A DNA stretch of 64,000 nucleotides from Halobacillus karajensis (GTDB taxonomy: Bacteria; Bacillota; Bacilli; Bacillales; Halobacillaceae). The stretch lies in NCBI RefSeq assembly GCF_900108515.1, contig NZ_FNWW01000004.1:62001-126000 (forward strand), written 5' to 3'. The translations under genes were made by a program, and so were the position numbers. Every line of letters begins with the position of its first letter. The stretch's first letter is position 1. The notes under the pieces are model-generated. The model did not search any database. It worked only from the letters and a program-made list of their open reading frames with translations, and was not told the DNA's origin. Of the stretch, positions 34,322 through 42,959 are shown in pieces.

Positions 34322-34546
34322 ATGAATGGAGTATTGAATCGTGCTGTAGGTACTAGGAATAACCTTGAGTTGATTTATGTCGATGGAAAAGGGAACATGA
34401 GCCAGCGGAAAATTCGTGTTGTTGATGTACGTGAAAATCATGTCCTTGCTTATTGCTACAGACGGAACAAAGTACGCTCATTTAGAAAAGATGGAATTCT
34501 GTCGGTATATCCCTGTCGAGAAAGGAAAGGTGCAGTCAATGGATAA
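34322..34546 (+). CDS. Small WYL-like protein, SOS controlled
   Basis: The 74-aa beta-rich protein (LELIYVDGKGNMSQRKIRVV, HVLAYCYRRNKVRSFRKDGIL) resembles a minimal WYL-type ligand-binding fold. It is clearly homologous to the host gene at 60078-60302; both have an SOS box at the promoter. In Bacillus, small proteins of this kind accompany YolD and a Y-family polymerase. Here no polymerase is present. Overlaps the YolD-like gene by 8 nt. Confidence 0.6.
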   Translation: MNGVLNRAVGTRNNLELIYVDGKGNMSQRKIRVVDVRENHVLAYCYRRNKVRSFRKDGILSVYPCRERKGAVNG

Positions 34547-34880
34547 TCGAAATCGGGACCGCGGGACAATTAAGTGGACGTCTCTCATGCTTCCTGAACA
34601 CGTCGAAATGATAAAGAAGGTATGGAAAGAAGATGAGCGCATTGAGAAACCTATTCTGGATGAACAACAAATCGAAGAGATTGGTTTCAAACTCCAGAGG
34701 GCGATGACAGATAGTTTGCCAGTGGAGGTACGTTTTCATAATGGGTTTGATTACTCTGAGGAAAAAGTAAAAGTGGTGCAATTGGACCCGCAGAATAGGA
34801 AAGTGAAATGTATCGGGCTACGAGATAAAATACATACTTCATTCCAGTTCGATGATATTGTGGATGTGAACATAATTTAA
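34539..34880 (+). CDS. YolD-like protein
   Basis: ATG 34539 lies inside the preceding gene behind AAAGGAAAGG. The 113-aa product has the YolD hallmark RGTIKWTSLMLPEHVEMIKK at its start, followed by a beta-rich C-terminal part (VEVRFHNGFDYSEEKVKVVQ). YolD proteins are encoded with UmuC-type polymerase IV homologues under SOS control. The partner polymerase gene is absent here. Confidence 0.85.
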   Translation: MDNRNRDRGTIKWTSLMLPEHVEMIKKVWKEDERIEKPILDEQQIEEIGFKLQRAMTDSLPVEVRFHNGFDYSEEKVKVVQLDPQNRKVKCIGLRDKIHTSFQFDDIVDVNII

Positions 34881-34907
34881 GCCTCACCAAACGGTGGGGC
34901 CTTTTTA
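34881..34907 (+). terminator. Terminator after the YolD-like gene
   Basis: GCCTCACC (34881-34888), AAAC, GGTGGGGC (34893-34900, one G-U pair) and CTTTTTA. It overlaps the end of the reverse-strand XRE gene and may act for both strands. Confidence 0.8.
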
Positions 34908-35276
34908 TTTCTCTTCGTATAAGTCTGTTAATTTGCACCCTAAAATTTTTGATAAATGGACTGCATCGTCTAAGTAAATCCTCCCTCCATTACACCACCT
35001 TGTCAAAGTATTAGGTTGCACGTTCATCTTTTTAGCAATGAAATTTTTCCTCAAACCAGACCTTTCCACAGCTTTTCCAATCTTTGTTTCTATTCTCATA
35101 ATAGGAATATTCTTTTGATACTTCTGAATTCCCTTCTTAATATATCGATATTTTTTTATTGATTTATGAATAGGACGAGCTTCCTCAGGAATATGCTTTA
35201 TTAAATACCACGTTAGAAACAAATCAAGAATATTCCAAATCCCTTCATACCAATGTTTTCGAGAGGTCAGGAACAT
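34905..35276 (-). CDS. XRE-family helix-turn-helix regulator
   Basis: The last ~64 residues form a Cro/CI HTH: KIGKAVERSGLRKNFIAKKM, VQPNTLTRWCNGGR and HLSKILGCKLTDLYEE. The preceding ~59 residues are hydrophobic/aromatic then basic, without a known fold; a shorter form from the Met at 35099 is possible but has no good ribosome site. It diverges from the FtsK gene by 51 bp and probably controls that module. Confidence 0.7.
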   Translation of the reverse strand: MFLTSRKHWYEGIWNILDLFLTWYLIKHIPEEARPIHKSIKKYRYIKKGIQKYQKNIPIMRIETKIGKAVERSGLRKNFIAKKMNVQPNTLTRWCNGGRIYLDDAVHLSKILGCKLTDLYEEK

Positions 35277-35327
35277 TCCTTACCATTGCAACTATTTATT
35301 CCATAAATACCTAAAGGAGGTGGTGTG

Positions 35328-36614
35328 ATGTTTGTAGAAATCAGTTCAACAATCATCATGGCAGGTGTGGCTGGATATTCTTACTTGAAAACAAACGGAC
35401 CGACAACCAACGATGGGGAGAAGATCCAACGAATTTTTTCTAATTCGGGATGGACGATTAATGAAAAAGGAAAAACAAAAAAGGTTTGTATTCATCGGAA
35501 AAGAAAAATTGAAGGAGGTACAGAATATGTCCTTCAGTTGCCATTAGGGATGTCGTCCAAGGATATCATTGAGAAAAAACATGTACTTGAAGATGGTCTC
35601 AATATTCGCTCCAAATACATCGACTTTGATCCGAGGGAATTATTAAAAATCAAATGGGACCGTACAGCTTTGAAGCAGATTCGAGACATTGTAAAAAACA
35701 AAAAAATCGCACGTAAAGAAATTGCTTTGGATTTTGACGGAATGCTCAGGATCCGTGTCTATAATCAACCACTTGCAAACCAAATCGATTGGAAAGATGA
35801 TTTCCTTAAAAAGAAAGGATGGTCTGTGCCTGTAGGTTGTAACCGGGAGGGGATGATCTGGCATGATTTCGACAAGTTGTATTCTTTAATTGTGGCTGGT
35901 ACACCAGGTTACGGGAAGTCGCAGTTTTTAAATATGATTATCTCCGCTTTAGTGATGATGCAGCCGGATGATGTGACGTTTACACTTATTGATTTAAAAG
36001 AAGGGGCGGAGTTCAAGAAATTTGAGAACTTGAAACAAGTGAAGCGCTTTGAAACAGATCCAAAGAAAGTAAAAGAGGTACTGGAGGAAGTGGAAAAAGA
36101 TATGTCAGCTATGTATCGCCGGTTTATAAAGGATGGTTACTCCAATGTAAAAGAAGCGGGGATCAAGGATCGCCACTTCATAATTATCGACGAGGGGGCA
36201 GATATTGCCGAGGATGCTGAATGCATCAAGTTATTGACCGGGATTGCAAGAAAAGGAAGGGCGGCGGGCTTTTATCCCGTGTACTCCACCCAATACCCAA
36301 CATCAAGGTCGATACCGATTGATGTAAAAAGGAACATTCCGACACGGCTTTCATTCGTTTTAGATAGCGGAACAGCCTCAAGCAATGTATTAGACCAGGC
36401 AGGCGCCGAAGACTTGCCGATGATTCCAGGGCGAGCTATTTACAAGAACGTTCGTTGTCATACTGTCCAAACTCCTTATATGAGCGCTGGGCAAGTGAAA
36501 CAAAGGGTTAAGCCGCACATCAGGATTAAACCTCGAAAGGATGAGGCTTATGCAGAATACAGCCATCAGGAAAAAACGAGTCGAAAGCATTCTCTTAAGT
36601 TTGAAAAAGTGTGA
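35328..36614 (+). CDS. FtsK/SpoIIIE-family DNA translocase
   Basis: ATG 35328 follows AAAGGAGGTGG. The 428-aa protein has a short N-terminal hydrophobic start, a Walker A motif AGTPGYGKSQF (~190-200), Walker B HFIIIDEGAD (~284) and the GIARKGRAAGFYPVYSTQYP segment near 305. It is the motor half of a coupling-protein/translocase, like those of Bacillus phages (W-beta type), rolling-circle plasmids and ICEs. It has no gamma domain or four-helix N-terminus. The replication-relaxation gene overlaps its 3' end by 74 nt. Confidence 0.88.
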   Translation: MFVEISSTIIMAGVAGYSYLKTNGPTTNDGEKIQRIFSNSGWTINEKGKTKKVCIHRKRKIEGGTEYVLQLPLGMSSKDIIEKKHVLEDGLNIRSKYIDFDPRELLKIKWDRTALKQIRDIVKNKKIARKEIALDFDGMLRIRVYNQPLANQIDWKDDFLKKKGWSVPVGCNREGMIWHDFDKLYSLIVAGTPGYGKSQFLNMIISALVMMQPDDVTFTLIDLKEGAEFKKFENLKQVKRFETDPKKVKEVLEEVEKDMSAMYRRFIKDGYSNVKEAGIKDRHFIIIDEGADIAEDAECIKLLTGIARKGRAAGFYPVYSTQYPTSRSIPIDVKRNIPTRLSFVLDSGTASSNVLDQAGAEDLPMIPGRAIYKNVRCHTVQTPYMSAGQVKQRVKPHIRIKPRKDEAYAEYSHQEKTSRKHSLKFEKV

Positions 36615-37134
36615 TTATCTGACTCGCTCTCAGCTGCAACAGATCCATGACTTGAAGAGTATCCGTAATGCCAACCGAGTTTTAAAATCCATGAGCAAGT
36701 ATTTGTCCTCTTATCGGTATGGATTAGAAACGGTTTATTACCTTAACAAAGAAGGGCGAGACCAAGTAGGGTGTGAGGTGATCAGGAAGAAGACGCCACA
36801 AGTTCAACACTATCTTTTGAGGAATCAACTCTGGATTTATTTGAAAAGGCCGAAGAGCTGGCAGAATGAAGTGAAGGTGGAAGGGGCAGAACACTCAATT
36901 ATCTGTGATGCACAATTCGAAAAGAAGGGCGTTCCTGTATTCGTCGAAGTTGATGTTAGTCAGGCCATGGCAGTGAACAAAAGAAAAATTGAAAAGTATC
37001 GTCAAATTCAACTCATGACGGGCGAACCATTTTATTTGTTATGGGTTACGGAAATTGAAGGTCGTAAACCAAAATTGGAGAGCTATATGAATGGAATGCT
37101 GGGCTATGTCTACTCAATAGGTGAAATCAAGTAA
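36541..37134 (+). CDS. Replication-relaxation family protein
   Basis: The 197-aa protein has a winged-helix start (RVESILLSLKKCDYLTRSQL...LKSIRNANRVLKSM) and a nuclease-like C-terminal part (HSIICDAQFEKKGVPVFVEVDVSQAM..NKRKIEKYRQI) typical of replication-relaxation proteins encoded beside FtsK on plasmids and phages. The D-x-E-V-D-x8-K-x-E-K-Y pattern recalls a PD-(D/E)xK fold. ATG 36541 or 36550. Role: probably DNA binding with the translocase. Confidence 0.75.
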   Translation: MRLMQNTAIRKKRVESILLSLKKCDYLTRSQLQQIHDLKSIRNANRVLKSMSKYLSSYRYGLETVYYLNKEGRDQVGCEVIRKKTPQVQHYLLRNQLWIYLKRPKSWQNEVKVEGAEHSIICDAQFEKKGVPVFVEVDVSQAMAVNKRKIEKYRQIQLMTGEPFYLLWVTEIEGRKPKLESYMNGMLGYVYSIGEIK

Positions 37135-37146
37135 AGGGGTGGCATC

Positions 37147-37566
37147 ATGACGAAAACAGAGGTAATTAAATTTGGCGATTTCATGAGTGGGGATTATAAG
37201 CAAAAGAGAACCAAGAAAACAAGGAAGATGGGCAAATATGGGATAACCATTCCTGCAGCAGCATTACCCTTGGGAGCTTCTAAAGCATTCGCCTCGACAG
37301 GTGAAGTGGAAGCTGTTCCAGTTAATGTGGTAGGAGACTCGATCAGGCAAGGTATAGCGAATTCATTCGATCCTTTGATTGAATTAATGGTAGCCATCTC
37401 ACTACCTATCGCTTCAGTAATGGTTACTGGCAGCGCTCTAATGATAATGATCGGAATGAGCGAGAAAGGATATGGGTGGTTGATGAAGGCTAGTCTTGGT
37501 TATGTTCTTGTCCAAATGTCACCATTGTTTATCAATGTATTAGCAGGTGTAGGAGAAGCGGTTTAG
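37147..37566 (+). CDS. Pilin-like (TrbC/VirB2-type) membrane protein
   Basis: The 139-aa protein has a basic N-terminus, a signal-like stretch ending AAALPLGASKAFA (~36-49), a short external loop and two membrane segments (LIELMVAISLPIASVMVTGSALMIMI and LGYVLVQMSPLFINVLAGVG). Length and layout match TrbC/VirB2-like small membrane proteins. It completes a FtsK / replication-relaxation / membrane protein trio. A membrane pore partner for the translocase is a reasonable inference. Confidence 0.5.
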   Translation: MTKTEVIKFGDFMSGDYKQKRTKKTRKMGKYGITIPAAALPLGASKAFASTGEVEAVPVNVVGDSIRQGIANSFDPLIELMVAISLPIASVMVTGSALMIMIGMSEKGYGWLMKASLGYVLVQMSPLFINVLAGVGEAV

Positions 37567-37590
37567 AGCTCTCATTATGAGGGCTTTACT
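37567..37590 (+). terminator. Hairpin after the FtsK module
   Basis: AGCTCTCA / TGAGGGCT with a TTA loop and one G-U pair; the T-tail is poor (TTTACTCC). Confidence 0.4.
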
Positions 37591-37665
37591 CCTTACATAA
37601 ATTTGGAACTTCAGATATACTTGTCCGTAGGTAAGAATACATACATTTAGGAGGGGGAATTATTT

Positions 37666-38109
37666 ATGCATTGGGTATTAATGCTTTTGAGTTTCTTAAT
37701 CGTTGCAGTTTGTGGAGTACTATCCATTACTTTTTTAATCATTAAGAAAAATAACGTCATCCCTACATCTGGAGTCATTTTAGGTTTGGTATTATTCATT
37801 ATAGGGTTCGGCATGAGTCCTTCGGAATCTGCAAAAGGGGAAACGATCAAAGGTGACTATGCCCGCGAGGACTTCGTAGAAATCTCGCCAGATTCAAAAG
37901 TATCTATAAGCGGAGAGGTTACAGAGGAAATCGAAGATAATTTCATTTTTATAGTTGAAAACGGTGATACGGATTATACTATTACTAACACTTCTGAAGT
38001 TGAAGTAAATACTGGAGACGAGGTTTCCGCCTATGGCGTCCTAGCAGGGGTAGACGAAACAGATTCAACTATCTCCATAGATGCTGTACATATAGATGTC
38101 AAAAACTAA
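37666..38109 (+). CDS. Membrane-anchored OB-fold-like protein
   Basis: The 147-aa protein has two N-terminal membrane segments (VLMLLSFLIVAVCGVLSITFLII and VILGLVLFIIGFGM) and an acidic beta-rich C-terminal ~95 residues (VSISGEVTEEIEDNFIFIVENGD...VSAYGVLAGVDETD) reminiscent of OB-fold tRNA_anti-like domains. AGGAGGGGG ribosome site. It has its own terminator, so it is a single-gene cargo unit, probably expressed in the lysogen; function unknown. Confidence 0.55.
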   Translation: MHWVLMLLSFLIVAVCGVLSITFLIIKKNNVIPTSGVILGLVLFIIGFGMSPSESAKGETIKGDYAREDFVEISPDSKVSISGEVTEEIEDNFIFIVENGDTDYTITNTSEVEVNTGDEVSAYGVLAGVDETDSTISIDAVHIDVKN

Positions 38110-38115
38110 TGTAAG

Positions 38116-38150
38116 AGCAGCCCGTCCACGTGGATAGGCTGCTTATTTCT
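38116..38150 (+). terminator. Terminator between convergent genes
   Basis: AGCAGCC (38116-38122) and GGCTGCT (38137-38143) are followed by TATTTCTTTATTT. Confidence 0.7.
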
Positions 38151-38294
38151 TTATTTGAACAATTTCCTCAGGGCTTTACCTGTTACCTTACCAGCAGCCC
38201 GTCTTCCAACCCTCTTTCCTATACTACCCTTTCGTGCTGAATCGATATCGTTCCAGATCCGTAGCATCTTATATATCTTTGATTTTAGGCTCAT
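38151..38294 (-). CDS. Small basic prophage protein, 47 aa
   Basis: On the minus strand AGGAAGGGG precedes ATG at 38294. The product (MSLKSKIYKMLRIWNDIDSA... ending RKLFK) is helical and highly basic (VGRRAAGKVTGKALRKLF). Similar mini-proteins sit at the right ends of Bacillus prophages. No function known; too short for ordinary gene finders to be sure. Confidence 0.55.
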   Translation of the reverse strand: MSLKSKIYKMLRIWNDIDSARKGSIGKRVGRRAAGKVTGKALRKLFK

Positions 38295-38342
38295 ATTTCC
38301 GATCCCCTTCCTAATTAATATACATTAAAAGTGCAAGCGAAT

Positions 38343-38362
38343 GTGGGTTCATATGCACCCAC
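38343..38362. promoter_or_regulatory. 20-bp near-perfect palindrome with extra half-sites
   Basis: GTGGGTTCATATGCACCCAC is symmetrical except for the two positions flanking CATATG. Two further CCCACA half-sites follow at 38369-38374 and 38381-38386. It lies 49 bp upstream of the small basic gene and near the prophage's right end. A repressor operator or an arm-type integrase/excision site is possible. Confidence 0.45.
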
Positions 38363-38550
38363 AAAAACACCCACACTTTACCCACATAGATTTGAAAATG
38401 GGTGAAACGCAATGAAAAACCAAAGTCTCTTTCAACTGATTTAACGGGGTGATTTCCATCTTACGAAAAGAAAAATCACCCTAGTCCATATTCCGCACGC
38501 AAGTACACCCTTGGGAACGTGAGCAATATCTTCAAACTTATTAATTTAAT

Positions 38551-38586
38551 AAAACCCTTAAGGCTCTTGGCTTTGAGGGTTTTTTA
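38551..38586 (+). terminator. Terminator near the presumed right prophage end
   Basis: AAAACCCT (38551-38558) pairs with AGGGTTTT (38576-38583) over an 17-nt arm/loop region, followed by T's. Everything to the left is phage-like and everything to the right is broken chromosomal sequence, so the attachment site probably lies between about 38.3 and 38.7 kb. With the left end outside the window a core repeat cannot be identified. Confidence 0.55.
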
Positions 38587-38742
38587 TATTTTGGTCAACC
38601 TCTTGTTTTGTGTTTAAATATATAGAACGACCAAAATTGGACCAAAAAGAGCATAAAAAATTAATCGAGGAACGCTTTAGTATAGTTCTCGAATTTATCC
38701 ATTGGGCCTTGTTCAATTTTGTTACTGATATGGGCATATACC

Positions 38743-39605
38743 GTATCAACAATGCTTCTGATGATGCAGGTGGGCTTGCCATTTCTGAAAAAATGCGTGG
38801 TCAAATTCGTGGGTTAGATCAAGCTTCTCGTAATGCTCAAGATGGAATTTCTTTAATTCAAACTGCAGAAGGTGCATTAAATGAAACTCATGATATCTTG
38901 CAGCGCATGCGTGAACTTTCTGTTCAGTCTTCAAACGAATGAAAATACAGAATTTAACACTCAGACACTATTGGATGGAGATGTCAATGCAAGTTTTCAA
39001 ATTGGATTAATGAGGGGCAAAGTATTGACATATCTATAAATGATATGGGAGCACAAGCTTTAAATGCAACCGAAACACTAACAGGTGCGACTGAAGATTT
39101 GACTCATATGGAGCCACTTTAACTGGAGCTAATGTATTAAGTAATGAAGCTGGAGACGCTGTAGCAGTAAATGTGAATGATAACTATTATAATCTTTCGG
39201 ATGTAGAAAATAATGGAAGTGATGACGGCTTTGTAGTTAAAGAAGGTACCTCTGAATATGGTGCAGGAGCTGCTATGATTGATGATGAAACTGTTACTAA
39301 GGGAATCGATATTTCTTCCCAAGCTTCAACTGATGCGTTCATTACCACTTCAGATAATGCAATTCAGTCAGTTTCAGCAGAACGTTCTAAATTGGGGGCA
39401 GTCCAAAATCGTTTGGATCACACTATCAATAACCTTGGAACATCTTCTGAAAACCTAACTGCTGCAGAATCACGTATCCGTGACGTAGATATGTCTGAAG
39501 AAATGATGAAATCAAACGAAGTCATCTATCTTGTCTCAAGCTTCTCAAGTGATGCTCGCGAAAGCAAACCAGCAACCACAGGGAGTTCTTCAACTTCTAC
39601 GTTAA
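38743..39605 (+). pseudogene. Flagellin gene remnant, multiply frameshifted
   Basis: The first piece reads [20 protein letters not shown], then [20 protein letters not shown] and [10 protein letters not shown], the conserved flagellin N-terminal D0/D1 region without its first ~35 residues. Upstream the frame is fused to ~45 unrelated residues. After 38940, frames shift (FQIG..NEGQSIDISINDMGAQAL in another frame). The C-terminal D1/D0 follows (SAERSKLGAVQNRLDHTINN, ESRIRDVDMSEEMM), and after one more shift the true end ILSQASQVMLAKANQQPQGV to LLR and TAA 39603-39605. At least three lesions. Confidence 0.85.
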
Positions 39606-39634
39606 TTAATATAAAAGAACTTATTTGATATTAA

Positions 39635-39970
39635 CCTAATACCGTAAAGTTGGAATACCGATTAAATAAGGTTTTTTTACTCTTATCGTAGAGTATTTAT
39701 TTAGCGTATGGGCGGCATGAGGTGATAGTGCCCAAAACCCTTTTAACATAGGGTTTGGGAACAATTTGACTGGATTATGACTGGTTTTTAAAATCGGTTA
39801 CTAAATTTACAAGCCTCTCAAGAGTTTATAAACTCTTGAGAGGCTTTCTTTTAAGTAGCAGTCATTTTATTTATAGCTACATAAAAAAGTCCCCTTGCCA
39901 ATCTCTCCTGGAACAATTTTTATTAAGTGATAGGACGATTATCTCGAAATTGAGTCTTCAAGTATAGGGC
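39635..39970 (+). repeat. 320-bp direct repeat, copy A
   Basis: This non-coding stretch matches 45903-46215 over nearly its whole length. Shared parts include GTAAAGTTGGAA-ACCGATT, the block TGGGCGGCATGA-GTGATAG followed by CCCAAAACCCTTTTAACATA and ACAATTTGACTGGATT, a long hairpin terminator (AAGCCTCTCAAGAGTTT / AAACTCTTGAGAGGCTT, 39811-39846) and ATTAAGTGATAGGACGATTA. No ORF is conserved. It may be a MITE-like or IS-end element. Confidence 0.7.
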
Positions 39971-39998
39971 AGTATTTTTGAAGACTTGATTTCGAGAA
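39942..39998. repeat. Long inverted repeat, 20-bp arms
   Basis: TCTCGAAATTGAGTCTTCAA (39942-39961) faces TTGAAGACTTGATTTCGAGA (39979-39998) with two mismatches and a 17-nt spacer. The left arm is a member of the dispersed family also seen at 46195, 50398, 50729 and 51195. The rest of 39999-40200 holds only a short open frame fragment without a recognisable relative. Confidence 0.6.
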
Positions 39999-40223
39999 AA
40001 TGGATCAAAGCTTTTATATTTTTAGATGATAAATACGGTAACATTATTGATATTAAAGACTTTTGTGAGGAATATTTTCACTTAACCAGTAAGAAACTAC
40101 ATTTCATTCAACAGTGGTAGTTATTTAAAAAATTATATAGATAAAGAGCTAAAACTTGTTTAAGTGATACTGGTACTGGGTTAAACATCTATATATCAAA
40201 ATTTAAAGGAGGAAATTTCTTTT

Positions 40224-40550
40224 ATATCACACGAACAGTATCAATCAGTCATTCAGTCTTTACAGGAGTGTATGGAAGCTTGTAACCACTGCTATGATGC
40301 CTGCCTGCAGGAGGATAATGTGAAAGAGATGGTAGAGTGTATACGATTGGGTAGGGAATGTGCAGACATCTGCAGATATCTTGAACAAACTTTAGGACGC
40401 GGAACTCCTTTTTCTAAAGAGCTGGCCAAAGTTTGTGCTCAAATCTGCCAAGCATGTGGAAACGAATGCAATAAGCACGACCACGACCATTGGCAAAAAT
40501 GCGCTGACGCTTGCTTCCGGTGTGCTGATGCATGCAAGAGTATTGCTTAA
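40224..40550 (+). CDS. Four-helix-bundle copper-binding protein (DUF326), likely AUA start
   Basis: The cysteine-rich helical protein has CMEACNHCYDAC, CIRLGRECADICRY, CAQICQACGNEC and CADACFRCADAC, the repeated C-x2/3-C pattern of the DUF326/YhjQ family, which stores or buffers Cu(I) inside a four-helix bundle. The first ATG in frame (40272) would remove the first helix. The family N-terminus (SHEQYQSVIQSLQE) is encoded upstream and begins at ATA 40224, with AAAGGAGGAAAT placed correctly. It lies just before the copper ATPase gene. Confidence 0.8.
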   Translation: MSHEQYQSVIQSLQECMEACNHCYDACLQEDNVKEMVECIRLGRECADICRYLEQTLGRGTPFSKELAKVCAQICQACGNECNKHDHDHWQKCADACFRCADACKSIA

Positions 40551-40695
40551 GAATTTTTCACTAGAATTATGGAAAGATACTTACAGACCAGTCTAAAAAC
40601 TGGTCTATTTTTAATTTTACCAAATACGTTTTATGATACCCCTGCGCGGTAAACGTCTAACGAGTAAACATATCTATATAAAAAGGAGGAAACTA

Positions 40696-42795
40696 ATGAC
40701 GCATCATCCTCATACCCCTCAAACCACTCGAAAGAACGATGAAGATCATAACCATGAGAACCATGGGCGTGACAGCCATCATGAACCTGATCATGAAGGG
40801 CATGACCATCATAATCATGATGGTCACGGGCATCATGGCCATGAAGGACATGACCACGGAGCTATGGTAGAAGAGTTTAAGCGAAGGTTTTATATTTCTT
40901 TATTTGTAACCATCCCTATTTTGCTGTTGTCATCAATGATCCAGGATTTTATAGGTCTGGAATTTTCCTTTCCCTTTGATCAATATGTATTATTCGGGTT
41001 AGCAACCTTCGTCTTTTTATATGGGGGATGGCCGTTTCTGACAGGCTCCGTAGACGAGCTGAAACAAAGAAATCCGGGAATGATGACCCTTATAGGCCTA
41101 GCTATTGTCGTTGCATATGGGTACAGTTCCCTTGTCGTATTTGGGTGGACAGGCAAGAACTTCTTCTGGGAACTCGCAACCCTCATCGATATTATGCTCC
41201 TCGGTCATTGGATTGAGATGAAGTCAGTCATGGGAGCATCAAATGCTTTACAAGAACTCGTGAAACTTATGCCGCATGAAGCGCATCGATTAAAAGATAA
41301 TGGAGAAACAGAAGATGTTCCTCTCAGTGAATTGGACACAGATGATCTTGTCATCGTCAAACCAGGGGAAAAGATCCCGGTGGATGGGTTGATTACAGAA
41401 GGAAAATCAGCTGTTGATGAATCCATGCTGACCGGTGAATCGATCCCTGTAGAAAAAACGGAAGAGGATGAAGTGATCGGAGGTTCCATCAACAAAGAAG
41501 GAAGCCTTACGATTCAAGTGAAAAATACGGGTGATGACACGTATCTTTCCAAAGTAATTACATTGGTAGAAGAAGCCCAGAACTCAAAATCACGAGCTCA
41601 AGGCTTTGCTAACCGGGCAGCCAAATGGCTGTTTTATCTGGCCCTTGGGGCAGGAATTACAACCTTTATTGTATGGGTGGCCTTAGGTTTTGCTTTTGAT
41701 GTTGCCTTGGAGCGCATGGTAACGGTCATGGTTATTACATGTCCACATGCCTTAGGATTAGCCGCCCCGCTTGTTGTCGCTGTTTCTACTTCCCTTTCAG
41801 CAAAACAGGGGTTATTAATCAGAAACAGAACCCAGTTTGAGAATGCCCGTAACATCGATGCCGTTATTTTCGATAAAACAGGTACATTGACAAAGGGTGA
41901 GTTCGGCGTCACGAATGTGATTCCAACAGAAGGGAACGAAGAAAACGAGGTCCTGTATTGGGCGGCAAGTGTGGAGCAAAATTCGGAGCATCCACTGGCT
42001 CGAGGCATTTTGGAAAAAGCACAAGACAAAGAAATCTCGCTAGGTAAAGTTGAAGATTTTGAGCCCATTACCGGAAAAGGGCTAAAAGGAATAATAGATG
42101 GAAGAGAAGTTAAAGTCATGAGTCCTGGGTATATGAAAGACAAGAATTACTTCTATGATACAGAATCCTTTAGTAGATTATCAGAAGAAGGGAAAACAGT
42201 GGTATTCGTTCTCCATGATGATGAGTTGTTAGGAATGGTGGCTCTTGCTGACATGGTTCGTGACTCAGCTAAAGAAGCAATCGCTGAATTAAAATCTAAG
42301 AACATCCATTCCGTTATGCTTACGGGGGATAATGAAAAAGTCGCCAAATGGGTAGCCGATCAATTAGAGATGGAAGAAGTCTATGCGGAAGTGTTACCTA
42401 ACCATAAAGCAGACAAAGTAAAAGAAGTACAAGCTAAAGGAAGAAAAGTGGCCATGATTGGTGATGGAATTAATGACGCACCAGCCCTGGCTACGGCCGA
42501 CGTTGGAATAGCTATTGGAAGTGGTACAGATGTTGCCGTGGAAACAGCTGATATTGTCCTTGTTAAAAGCAATCCTAAGGATATCGTATCGATTGTAACT
42601 CTATCACGAAACACGTATAGGAAAATGGTTCAAAACCTATGGTGGGCAACAGGTTATAACATTTTTGCCATTCCTCTAGCCGCAGGGGTGTTGGCTCCTA
42701 ATGGAGTTGTTCTTAGTCCTGCTGTTGGAGCCATTTTAATGAGTTTGAGTACTGTTGTAGTGGCCATAAATGCAAAGATATTAAAAGCAGAATAA
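40696..42795 (+). CDS. copB: CopB-type P1B ATPase (copper/silver export)
   Basis: The ATG at 40696 follows AAAGGAGGAA. The 699-aa protein opens with ~55 residues extremely rich in His, Asp and Gly ([19 protein letters not shown]), a cytosolic metal-binding tail. It has eight expected membrane segments, the TGES actuator loop (~245), [10 protein letters not shown] in the sixth segment (~348; the CPH motif of CopB rather than CPC), [10 protein letters not shown] (~392, phosphorylated Asp) and [10 protein letters not shown] (~588). Loci with a DUF326 protein and CopB handle copper excess. No CopY/CsoR gene is adjacent. Confidence 0.93.
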   Translation: MTHHPHTPQTTRKNDEDHNHENHGRDSHHEPDHEGHDHHNHDGHGHHGHEGHDHGAMVEEFKRRFYISLFVTIPILLLSSMIQDFIGLEFSFPFDQYVLFGLATFVFLYGGWPFLTGSVDELKQRNPGMMTLIGLAIVVAYGYSSLVVFGWTGKNFFWELATLIDIMLLGHWIEMKSVMGASNALQELVKLMPHEAHRLKDNGETEDVPLSELDTDDLVIVKPGEKIPVDGLITEGKSAVDESMLTGESIPVEKTEEDEVIGGSINKEGSLTIQVKNTGDDTYLSKVITLVEEAQNSKSRAQGFANRAAKWLFYLALGAGITTFIVWVALGFAFDVALERMVTVMVITCPHALGLAAPLVVAVSTSLSAKQGLLIRNRTQFENARNIDAVIFDKTGTLTKGEFGVTNVIPTEGNEENEVLYWAASVEQNSEHPLARGILEKAQDKEISLGKVEDFEPITGKGLKGIIDGREVKVMSPGYMKDKNYFYDTESFSRLSEEGKTVVFVLHDDELLGMVALADMVRDSAKEAIAELKSKNIHSVMLTGDNEKVAKWVADQLEMEEVYAEVLPNHKADKVKEVQAKGRKVAMIGDGINDAPALATADVGIAIGSGTDVAVETADIVLVKSNPKDIVSIVTLSRNTYRKMVQNLWWATGYNIFAIPLAAGVLAPNGVVLSPAVGAILMSLSTVVVAINAKILKAE

Positions 42796-42810
42796 AGACA
42801 AAATCATAAG

Positions 42811-42844
42811 AGACGATGCAGTAGTTAGCTGCATCGTCTTTTTA
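42811..42844 (+). terminator. Terminator after copB
   Basis: AGACGATGCAG (42811-42821) and CTGCATCGTCT (42829-42839) form a perfect 11-bp stem followed by TTTTTA. Confidence 0.9.
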
Positions 42845-42959
42845 GGCAATAAGAATCAATGTACCGGCAATAAATAAGTTGAGAGAGACTCATCCTTATT
42901 CTCCTCAGTCAGTTAAACCAACAATCCTACGGACAGTGATCCTGCAGGGCAACATTACT

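Noticed and set aside
38610-38742. Frame fused to the flagellin fragment, as a nuclease or transposase N-terminus
   Set aside because: The ~45 residues ([20 protein letters not shown]) could not be tied to a family, so it is reported only as unrelated sequence fused to the flagellin remnant.
39811-39846. CRISPR-like or tRNA-like structure in the 320-bp repeat
   Set aside because: It is a single perfect hairpin with a T-tail; there is no spacer periodicity and no cloverleaf.
41634-42143. 169-codon reverse frame inside copB
   Set aside because: Shadow of a strongly conserved P-ATPase core; no ribosome site or family.
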